A DNA stretch of 64,000 nucleotides. Origin: Streptomyces sp. NRRL F-5135 (GTDB lineage: Bacteria; Actinomycetota; Actinomycetes; Streptomycetales; Streptomycetaceae). Positions 52,681 to 59,529 of the stretch are shown piece after piece (the stretch's first letter is position 1; each line of letters starts with the position of its first letter). A program made the position numbers and the translations under genes. Under the pieces are notes generated by a model. That model worked only from the letters and a program-made list of their open reading frames with translations. It was not told the DNA's origin and did not search any database. The stretch covers positions 1 through 64,000 of the forward strand of contig NZ_JOHR01000002.1 in the NCBI RefSeq assembly GCF_000719775.1. The letters are read 5' to 3'.

Positions 52681-53649
52681 CTACTCGTCGAGCTGATCGG
52701 CGAGCGTACGGGCCAGGTTCCGCGCCTTTTCCTGGAGTTCTTCACTGTCGGGGACCCCGGTCGTACGGGCGGGCTGCTCGGTGTACCGGACGGTCACGAT
52801 CACGTTGGATGTGCGGAATACCACGCTGACGGTCCGGTTCCTGGCGGCGGAACCGGGGCGCGCGAGCACGTCGTCCAGGAAGGCGGCGTCGCCGAGACCC
52901 TCCAGGCGGCGGGGCTGGAGGTCCTCGGGGGTGGTGGGAGCGCCGGGGGAGCTGGAGGGCGAGGGGGAACCGCTCTGGGGTGTTGTGCCCGGTTCCGTGT
53001 CCTGGCCGACGCCCTGAGATTCGTCCTGGGCTGTGCCCTGTGTGCCGTTCTGCGTCGTTTTCCCTGTCGAGCCCTGGTTCGATCCGTCCTCGTCCGGGCT
53101 GTTCTGGTTCGAGCCGTTCCGGCCCGGGTCGTTCTGGTCTTCGGAGGGGGTGCCGTCGCCCGTGGTGGCGCCGGGGTCCGGCGAGTCCGAGGGGGTGATG
53201 ACCGGCAGGTCGGCCGCGGCCTCCTTCTCCCCGTACACCTCCTGCGCCCGGTCGTCGTCGCTCACGGTCGGGTCGTACGAGACCACGCGCTCGACGTCGA
53301 TCGCCAGTTGGTGCGACGCCTCGGGCGAGTCGGCCTTCCAGTCGCAGCCGACGCGGCGGTCGGTGTCGTACGTCACGGCGGCCGTGCCCGCGTACACCTT
53401 CTCCCGCTGCTCCTCCGGCAGCGACGCGGCGCCGGGCAGGAGACTTTCGAGCGTGGCCCGCGGTACGGAGCCGCACGGCTCGCGCAGGGTGCGGTACTTG
53501 CCCGGCTGCGCGGTCGTGGTGCTGCTGGAGGTGCCGGGCTTGGCGTCGGCGGCCGAGCCGTCGCCGCCGCTGCCGCCCGAGCAGCCGGCGACGGCCGCCA
53601 CGAGGAGCGCCGCCAGGCCGGGTACGTACGCGCTCGCCTTTCGGTGCAC
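52681..53649 (-). CDS. DUF3558 domain lipoprotein, copy 2
   Basis: A 322-residue paralogue of the next lipoprotein. Signal peptide MHRKASAYVPGLAALLVAAV is followed by lipobox AGC (Cys23). The DUF3558 domain (YRTLREPCGSVPRATLESLL, RRVGCDWKADSPE) is interrupted at about 145-235 by a Gln/Asn/Gly/Asp-rich insert (NDPGRNGSNQNSPDEDGSNQ and more) before its C-terminal half (GLGDAAFLDDVL, VVFRTSNVIVTVRYTEQ). The GTG at 53649 has GGGAG nine bases upstream. The insert is the main difference from copy 1. Confidence 0.86.
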   Translation of the reverse strand: MHRKASAYVPGLAALLVAAVAGCSGGSGGDGSAADAKPGTSSSTTTAQPGKYRTLREPCGSVPRATLESLLPGAASLPEEQREKVYAGTAAVTYDTDRRVGCDWKADSPEASHQLAIDVERVVSYDPTVSDDDRAQEVYGEKEAAADLPVITPSDSPDPGATTGDGTPSEDQNDPGRNGSNQNSPDEDGSNQGSTGKTTQNGTQGTAQDESQGVGQDTEPGTTPQSGSPSPSSSPGAPTTPEDLQPRRLEGLGDAAFLDDVLARPGSAARNRTVSVVFRTSNVIVTVRYTEQPARTTGVPDSEELQEKARNLARTLADQLDE

Positions 53650-53964
53650 GGTCCCGGGCTCCCTTCTGTGCCGGTGAACGAGCCTTTGCCGACGTACGGG
53701 ACCGTGCGGGCCGCGGGGGCCCGAACGGCGCCCGGGCCGTGCGTGGGTGCGCGGCGCGCGGGTCCACGGCGCGCGGGCCCGCGCTCGCGCCCCGCACGAG
53801 CTGTGCGGGACGCGAGCGCGGGCGAAATCCGCTTGCCGCCGGACGACGGTCGATGGAGACAATGTCTACCGCACGCGACACCGTTGACGCTGGTCGGCCG
53901 TCTCTTTTGGCGGCCCTGGCTCCGGTTTTTGCGCTATCCGGCTTTTCGGGGGAATTGGGGAATC
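53650..53964. promoter_or_regulatory. Divergent upstream region of lipoprotein copy 2 and rtcB
   Basis: No gene is seen in these 315 bases. A TTGACG at about 53883 could be a -35 element for rtcB, without a clear -10. GGGGGAATTGGGG before ATG 53965 is the likely rtcB ribosome site. Confidence 0.4.
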
Positions 53965-55158
53965 ATGTCGTACGTGGAGATGCCGGGCGCGAAGGTCCCG
54001 ATCCGGATGTGGGCGGACCCCGCGACCGTCGAGGACGTCGCCATGCGGCAGCTGCGGAACGTCGCCACGCTGCCGTGGATCAAGGGTCTGGCCGTGATGC
54101 CGGACGTGCACTACGGCAAGGGCGCGACGGTCGGTTCGGTGATCGCGATGCACGGGGCGGTCTGCCCGGCGGCGGTGGGTGTGGACATCGGCTGCGGCAT
54201 GTCGGCGGTGAAGACGTCCCTGACGGCGAACGACCTGCCGGGCGACCTGTCCCGCCTGCGCTCCAAGATCGAGCAGGCGATTCCGGTGGGCCGCGGCATG
54301 CACGACGACGCGGTGGATCCGGGCCGGCTGCACGGATTCCCGACGGCGGGGTGGGACGACTTCTGGAAGCGGTTCGACGGGGTCGCCGACTCGGTCAAAT
54401 TCCGCCAGGAGCGCGCCACGAAGCAGATGGGAACGCTCGGATCCGGAAATCATTTCATTGAGTTCTGTCTCGATGAGTCAGGTTCTGTCTGGCTGATGCT
54501 GCACTCCGGGTCGCGCAACATCGGCAAGGAACTGGCCGACCACCACATCGGCGAGGCGCAGAAACTGCCGCACAACCAGGGCCTGGTAGACCGGGATCTG
54601 GCCGTGTTCATCGCGGACACCCCGCAGATGGCGGCGTACCGCAACGACCTCTTCTGGGCGCAGGAGTACGCGAAGTACAACCGGGCGATCATGATGGGGC
54701 TCTTCCAGGACGTGGTCCGCAAGGAGTTCAAGAAGGCCGGGGTGACGTTCGAACCGGTCATCTCCTGCCACCACAACTACGTGGCGGAGGAGCGGTACGA
54801 CGGCATGGACCTGCTGGTCACGCGCAAGGGCGCGATCCGCGCGGGCAGCGGCGACCACGGCATCATCCCGGGCTCGATGGGGACGGGTTCGTACATCGTG
54901 AAGGGCCTGGGGAACGCGGCGTCGTTCAACTCGGCCTCCCACGGGGCGGGCCGGAAGATGAGCCGCAACGCGGCGAAGCGGCGCTTCTCGACCCGCGACC
55001 TGGAGGACCAGACGCGGGGCGTGGAGTGCCGGAAGGACGCGGGCGTGGTGGACGAGATCCCGGCCGCGTACAAGCCGATCGAGCAGGTCATCGACCAGCA
55101 GCGGGACCTGGTCGAGGTGGTGGCGAAGCTGAAGCAGGTCATCTGCGTGAAGGGCTGA
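53965..55158 (+). CDS. rtcB: RNA-splicing ligase RtcB
   Basis: A 397-residue ligase that joins 2',3'-cyclic phosphate and 5'-OH RNA ends using GTP and Mn2+. Metal ligands: Asp74 and Cys77 (VGVDIGCGMSA), His163 (GSGNHFIEF), His180 (LHSGSRNIG) and His270 (CHHNY). His326 in SHGAGRKMSR is the guanylated residue. ATG 53965 is used. Streptomyces RtcB may repair or heal tRNA cut by toxins; no toxin gene or archease is adjacent. A perfect hairpin follows the gene. Confidence 0.95.
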   Translation: MSYVEMPGAKVPIRMWADPATVEDVAMRQLRNVATLPWIKGLAVMPDVHYGKGATVGSVIAMHGAVCPAAVGVDIGCGMSAVKTSLTANDLPGDLSRLRSKIEQAIPVGRGMHDDAVDPGRLHGFPTAGWDDFWKRFDGVADSVKFRQERATKQMGTLGSGNHFIEFCLDESGSVWLMLHSGSRNIGKELADHHIGEAQKLPHNQGLVDRDLAVFIADTPQMAAYRNDLFWAQEYAKYNRAIMMGLFQDVVRKEFKKAGVTFEPVISCHHNYVAEERYDGMDLLVTRKGAIRAGSGDHGIIPGSMGTGSYIVKGLGNAASFNSASHGAGRKMSRNAAKRRFSTRDLEDQTRGVECRKDAGVVDEIPAAYKPIEQVIDQQRDLVEVVAKLKQVICVKG

Positions 55159-55284
55159 CGGTCGAACCGCGGGTTCGGTGTTCGGCGTCCGATTCCGCCG
55201 TATACGCAACGACGGACACCAAAGAGCCCACCCACCCGGGCGTGAGTGGGGGTGAGTGGGCGTGCGCGCGGGGGGGGCGTGTGC

Positions 55285-55324
55285 GCGGGCCCGGCGGCTC
55301 CAGGGGGTGGGCCGCCGGGCCCGC
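55285..55324. terminator. Bidirectional hairpin between rtcB and the SDR gene
   Basis: GCGGGCCCGGCGGC (55285-55298) pairs perfectly with GCCGCCGGGCCCGC (55311-55324) around 12 bases. A 14-bp direct repeat (CTCTCAGGTCACAG) follows at 55328-55356 and overlaps the end of the SDR gene. Confidence 0.8.
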
Positions 55325-55350
55325 GGGCTCTCAGGTCACAGGCTCTCAGG

Positions 55351-56175
55351 TCACAGTTCCCGGTGCACCTTCGTGTTGGACGCCTGGGCGCGCGGGCGGA
55401 TGACCAGGAGGTCGATGTTGACATGGCTGGGGCGGGTGACCGCCCAGGTGATGGTGTCCGCGACGTCGTCGGCGGTGAGGGGTTCGGCGACGCCCGCGTA
55501 GACCTTGGCCGCCTTCTCCGTGTCGCCGTGGAAGCGGGTCGTGGAGAACTCCTCCGTCTTCACCATGCCGGGGGCGATCTCGATGACCCGGACCGGCGTG
55601 CCGACGATCTCCAGGCGGAGGGTCTCGGCGAGGACGTGGGCGCCGTGCTTGGCGGCCACGTAGCCCGCGCCGCCCTCGTAGGTGGCGAGGCCGGCGGTGG
55701 AGGAGAGGACGAGGACCGTGCCGTCGCCGCTCGCGGTGAGGGCGGGGAGGAGGGCCTGGGTGACGTGGAGGGTGCCGATGACGTTCGTCTCGTACATGCG
55801 GCGCCACTCGTCGGGGTCGCCGGTGGCCACGGGGTCGGCGCCGAGCGCGCCGCCGGCGTTGTTGACCAGGACGTTCACGGCCGGGAAGCGGTCGAGTCCG
55901 GCGGCGAAGGCGTCGACGGCCGCGCGGTCGGTGACATCGAGGACGCAGGCGGTGGCGCGGTGCCCGGCGGCCTCGATCTCGGCGGCCAGCGCCTCGATGC
56001 GGTCCTTGCGGCGGGCGGTGGCGACGACGTGGTAGCCGGCGGCGGCGAGCCTGCGCGCCGCCGCCGCGCCGATTCCGCTGCTCGCTCCGGTGACGACGGC
56101 GACGGGAGCGTCGGTGGCTGAGGGGGCGGTGGCCGCGGCGGCCGCGGTGTCCGCGGTGGTGTCCGCGTCGGTCAT
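55351..56175 (-). CDS. Short-chain dehydrogenase/reductase (classical SDR)
   Basis: A 274-residue NAD(P)H-dependent oxidoreductase. An Ala/Thr-rich leader (1-23) precedes the Rossmann motif TGASSGIG (29-36); NNAG at 105-108 and the catalytic Ser159, Tyr172 and Lys176 (GYVAAKHGAH) are intact. The TARR motif after beta-2 suggests NADP(H). The substrate is unknown; relatives act on serine/3-hydroxy acids. It is transcribed alone, with a hairpin on the rtcB side. Confidence 0.92.
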   Translation of the reverse strand: MTDADTTADTAAAAATAPSATDAPVAVVTGASSGIGAAAARRLAAAGYHVVATARRKDRIEALAAEIEAAGHRATACVLDVTDRAAVDAFAAGLDRFPAVNVLVNNAGGALGADPVATGDPDEWRRMYETNVIGTLHVTQALLPALTASGDGTVLVLSSTAGLATYEGGAGYVAAKHGAHVLAETLRLEIVGTPVRVIEIAPGMVKTEEFSTTRFHGDTEKAAKVYAGVAEPLTADDVADTITWAVTRPSHVNIDLLVIRPRAQASNTKVHREL

Positions 56176-56360
56176 GACGTAACTCCTCGCGCGTGCGTTC
56201 GATGATGCCTGGTGTGTTCTCCCTGCTCGGCTGGAAGGATAGGCGGGCGGTGGGGGATCACGCGTCGGCGGTCCGTGGTGCGGACGCCCGTTGGTGAGGA
56301 GTCGCCCACGGGGGCGATGCGATGAGTGCGGTGCATGCCGTCGCGGCGTACGCCGTGTCT

Positions 56361-56391
56361 GCGGTGCATGCGGTGCATGCGGTGCATGCGG
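56361..56391. repeat. 9-bp tandem repeat (GCGGTGCAT)
   Basis: GCGGTGCAT is repeated three times in tandem (56361-56387), with a decaying fourth copy. It lies in the 283-bp gap between the SDR and secreted-protein genes, where no gene is seen. Confidence 0.8.
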
Positions 56392-56458
56392 GTGATCGGG
56401 GGCGCGTCGGGCCGATCGGTGGGGCGGGGGCCAGTGTGATCATCTGTACATTTCGCGC

Positions 56459-57025
56459 ATGGGTGCGATGCGTAGGGCGACGGTGGTGACGGTGGCGGCT
56501 GTCTCGGCGGCCATGGTGGTGGCGCTCGGCGCGGGGCCGGACGCGGTGGGGGCGGCCAGGGTGCCGGAGGTCTCGGACGGGCCGGACCTGCCGGTCGCGT
56601 CGGACGGGTCGGCTTCTGCCGCGGCGCAGGACGTCGACGGGCGCGAGGCCGATCTGGCGCACCACGGGCGGGTTTCGCTGACCCGCGGCCTGCTGGAGGT
56701 TCGCTTCGAGTCCGAGAACCACGGGCCGTCCCGGCTCGCGGACGCGACCGTACGGCTGGACTTCTCCGAACCCCTGGCCGCCGGCCAGACACTGCCGGCC
56801 GACTGCCTCTGGAACGGCGCGCGCACGGTGCTGTGCCGCACGGGGCAGCTCAGGGCGGTGGGGCGGAGCCACGCGTTCGACGTCCGGCTGCGGACGGCGG
56901 GACGCCCGCACCAGGTGGTGTTGCGGGTCGACACGGCGTGGAACGGGGGCGCGCTGGACTCCAATCCCGAGAACCACCGGCACCGGGTGCTGGTGCCCGA
57001 CACGGGGGACAAGTACGCCTTCTGA
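56459..57025 (+). CDS. Secreted protein of unknown function
   Basis: A 188-residue exported protein. The signal peptide MGAMRRATVVTVAAVSAAMV and on to about residue 33 ends near AARVPE. Residues about 65-185 look like an immunoglobulin-like/DUF11-type beta-sandwich (RGLLEVRFESENHGPSRLAD, ATVRLDFSEPLAAGQTLPAD, CLWNGARTVLCRTGQL) with two cysteines that may pair. The gene ends 17 bases before a convergent gene. I recognise no named family. Confidence 0.7.
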   Translation: MGAMRRATVVTVAAVSAAMVVALGAGPDAVGAARVPEVSDGPDLPVASDGSASAAAQDVDGREADLAHHGRVSLTRGLLEVRFESENHGPSRLADATVRLDFSEPLAAGQTLPADCLWNGARTVLCRTGQLRAVGRSHAFDVRLRTAGRPHQVVLRVDTAWNGGALDSNPENHRHRVLVPDTGDKYAF

Positions 57026-57042
57026 CGCGTCGATCGCCTCGC

Positions 57043-57774
57043 CTACGCCGCGTCGCCGAACTCGCGTACCGCGTCCTCGACGATCGCCGCCAGCCGGGCG
57101 TGGTGCGCGCCGCGCCAGTAGACCCGGTCGCAGGCGCCGCACTGCGCGAAGACGTCGTACGTGCGCTGAGTGCCGTCCCGCAGCCGTTCCCGCACGGATT
57201 CCTTGTCGGCCGGGCCCAGCTCCCCGTTGCAGGCGGTGCACCGGGTCCAGGGAGCGAGCACCGGGGCGAAGCGTTCGAGTACGTCCCTGAGCTGGTCCTC
57301 GGGGCGGTCGCTGTAGACGTACCCCCCGGCCCACAGTTCGCGTCGCCGCAGCAGGCCCCGGTCCCGGGAGAGCATGACCCGGCGCTCGGTGGCGGATCGG
57401 GTGGCCAGGGCGGCGTCGCCGATGTCCTCGCTCTCGTACGCCGCGTCGACCCCCAGCAGCCGCAGCCGCCGCGCGAGGGTGCCGAGGTGGACGTCGAGCA
57501 GGAAGCGCAGCGGTGCGCCCGGCACCCGCTGGGGGCGGCTCACCGCCCGGACCACCACGGATTCGCCCGCGGCCGGAATGTGCGAGACGGGCACCTCGCG
57601 GCCGTCGACGAGGAGCGCGCCGACCTCGGTGAGCGGGACGCCGAGCGACTCGACGGCGTGGCCGAGGGTGGACGAGCCGTCGGTGAGCAGGGCCGTCCGC
57701 CCCTGACGCCGCTCGGCGGGGACGAAGAGGCGCAGTTCAGGGGTGAAGTCGAGGTGGATCTCGGGACCGTTCAC
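57043..57774 (-). CDS. Mut7-C ubiquitin/RNase domain protein
   Basis: A 243-residue protein. The N-terminal ~85 residues are a ThiS/ubiquitin-like domain (FTPELRLFVPAERRQGRTAL, VSHIPAAGESVVV). The central Mut7-C PIN-like RNase region has RFLLDVHLGTLARRLRLLGVD and MLSRDRGLL acidic residues. A zinc ribbon (RCTACNGEL with QCGACDRVYW) closes it. The GTG at 57774 is used; the ribosome site is weak. It is predicted to act on RNA; the target is unknown. It overlaps nothing and is convergent with the secreted-protein gene. Confidence 0.88.
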   Translation of the reverse strand: MNGPEIHLDFTPELRLFVPAERRQGRTALLTDGSSTLGHAVESLGVPLTEVGALLVDGREVPVSHIPAAGESVVVRAVSRPQRVPGAPLRFLLDVHLGTLARRLRLLGVDAAYESEDIGDAALATRSATERRVMLSRDRGLLRRRELWAGGYVYSDRPEDQLRDVLERFAPVLAPWTRCTACNGELGPADKESVRERLRDGTQRTYDVFAQCGACDRVYWRGAHHARLAAIVEDAVREFGDAA

Positions 57775-57919
57775 GCGGCCAGGATGCCACCGGGCGGGGG
57801 AGCGGGCCAGGGCTTTCCGCGCCGTCGCCGACGGTCCGGTACGGCCCGCGGCCCGGCCCGGCCCAGTACGGCCCGCCCCGCCCCGCACGCGGCGGCGCCC
57901 GACTCCTACGGAACGACTC

Positions 57920-58684
57920 CTACGGCACGACTCTGAAGTGCGTGATGACGGCGTCGGCGGCCCCGCTCTCCGGCAGGACGTGGAACGCGACACCGGGCGG
58001 CGCCACCCGGTCCGTCAGGCCCAGCCCGCTCTCCCAGGGCAGTCGCAGCGTCGAGACCACCCCGGGCGCCACCAGCAGCGGCCGGCCCGCGAACGTCGCG
58101 GCGGCCGGGGTGTGGGCGTGGCCCGTGAGGACGGCGGGGACGTTCGCGCGGCCGGCCAGGACCTCCGCGAGCCGGTCCGCGTTGGTCAGCGCTATCGAGT
58201 CCAGGTACGGGTGGTGCAGGGGCGTCGGCGGGTGGTGGAAGGCGGGTATCGCGGGGGTGTCGCCCAGCTCGTCCAGCGTGCGCGCCAGCCAGTGCAGCGT
58301 CTCGTCGTCCAGCAGTCCCTCGTCCGCGCCGGGAATGGTGGAGTCGCAGAGCAGCAGAGCGTGCCCGGCCACGAGTTCCACCCGGTTGACCGGTCTGTAC
58401 GAGGCGGGGCCCGGGGCGGTCGCCTCCCCCAGCAGGACGGCGCGGTAGTTCGCCCGGTCGTCGTGGTTGCCGGGGCAGGAGAAGGCGGGCGCGTGGATGC
58501 CGGCGAGCAGCTTCGCCGCCTCCGCGTACTCGTCCGGGCCGCCGTGGTCCGCGATGTCACCGGTCACCAGCACGGCGTCGGGCCGCCGGGTCAGCCCGTT
58601 CAGGTAGGCGACGACGCGGGCCGCCCGCTCCGCAGCGAACTCCGAGCCGTCCAGGTGCAGATCGCTGATATGGGCCAGCAGCAT
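57920..58684 (-). CDS. Metallophosphoesterase (CpdA-like)
   Basis: A 254-residue calcineurin-like phosphoesterase, close to class III 3',5'-cyclic nucleotide phosphodiesterases. Metal motifs: ISDLHLDG, VTGDIADHGG, PGNHDDRANY, FHHPPTPL and LTGHAHTP. ATG 58684 has GGAGGGG upstream and fits the family start (MLLAHISDLH) better than 58720. It could degrade cAMP or another phosphodiester. The Mut7-C gene lies downstream after 145 bases. Confidence 0.88.
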   Translation of the reverse strand: MLLAHISDLHLDGSEFAAERAARVVAYLNGLTRRPDAVLVTGDIADHGGPDEYAEAAKLLAGIHAPAFSCPGNHDDRANYRAVLLGEATAPGPASYRPVNRVELVAGHALLLCDSTIPGADEGLLDDETLHWLARTLDELGDTPAIPAFHHPPTPLHHPYLDSIALTNADRLAEVLAGRANVPAVLTGHAHTPAAATFAGRPLLVAPGVVSTLRLPWESGLGLTDRVAPPGVAFHVLPESGAADAVITHFRVVP

Positions 58685-58750
58685 GGCGCCCCTCCGTGGT
58701 TCTGTTGTCCCGTGCCCCATTGTCCCTAATGGTTGAGGAAGTCTATTCCA

Positions 58751-59377
58751 TTAGGGTGTGGAGGCAGGGCGTCCCCCTTTCCCGGGGTGCCGGGCCTGGA
58801 ATTCCGCTTCCCGGGCCCGGACCGGGCCCGTGCCCGCCAGGTCCAGGCGCCAGTCGTTGCAGCGCATCAGGTGCCCCAGGGGGTACTCGATGTCGCACTC
58901 GTCGCGCAGTTCGAAGCCCGCCCTGCGGCACACCCCGTTCGACGGCGGATTGCCGACGGACGGGAAGGCGTGCACGTACCGGTGTCCGCCCGCCGCCCGG
59001 GCCCGCTCGACGACCGCCTCCGCCGCTGCCGCCGCCATGCCCCGCCCCTGGTACGCGCCGAGCACCGTCCAGCCCGTCTCGTAGACGCACTGTCCCTGCC
59101 AGACCCGCTCCCAGAAGCCGATCGTCCCGACGGCCTCCCCGCCCGGGAGCAGGACGATGCGGAACATCCGGCCCTCCTCCGGCCGGGCCGCGCTCAGCGC
59201 GACATAGCGCCGGTGCCTGCCGAGCAGCTGTTCCTCGGTCTCCGGGCCGCCGAGGTGGTGCATCAGCTCGGGTGCGTTGGTGGCGCGGAGCAGGCCGAGA
59301 TCGTCCTCCGTCCAGGGCTCCAGCCGGACGGGCGGCAGACCGTGGCTTCTTCGTACCGGGGACGTCGTGGTGTCCAT
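58751..59377 (-). CDS. GNAT family N-acetyltransferase (RimJ/RimL-like)
   Basis: A 208-residue acetyltransferase. VRLEPWTEDDLGLLRATNAP is the first helix region, GTIGFWERVWQGQCVYETGW the central strands, and VLGAYQGRGMAAAAAEAVVE the acetyl-CoA loop (QGRGMA). FPSVGNPPSNGVCRRAGFEL is the typical end of the RimJ/Acetyltransf_3 group. The substrate is unknown; ribosomal or small-molecule amines are possible. The gap to the metallophosphoesterase gene is 66 bases. Confidence 0.88.
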   Translation of the reverse strand: MDTTTSPVRRSHGLPPVRLEPWTEDDLGLLRATNAPELMHHLGGPETEEQLLGRHRRYVALSAARPEEGRMFRIVLLPGGEAVGTIGFWERVWQGQCVYETGWTVLGAYQGRGMAAAAAEAVVERARAAGGHRYVHAFPSVGNPPSNGVCRRAGFELRDECDIEYPLGHLMRCNDWRLDLAGTGPVRAREAEFQARHPGKGGRPASTP

Positions 59378-59439
59378 TCGACGACTCTAGAGCGGTGCGC
59401 TGACATCGACAGTGGTATGTGGGTACGCGGGTGCGCGGG

Positions 59440-59522
59440 AGGCCGTACGGCAGCGGTCCTGTGCGGCGGCCGGTCCGTACGGTGCCCGTCCCGTACGGTG
59501 CCCGTCCCGTACGGCCTCCCGC
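59440..59522. repeat. Tandem repeat in the GNAT-phosphatase gap
   Basis: A unit of about 15-16 bp (CCGTACGGTGCCCGTC) is repeated roughly three times between 59467 and 59520. It ends just before the large phosphatase stop at 59530, in the 152-bp gap. Confidence 0.6.
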
Positions 59523-59529
59523 CGTACCG

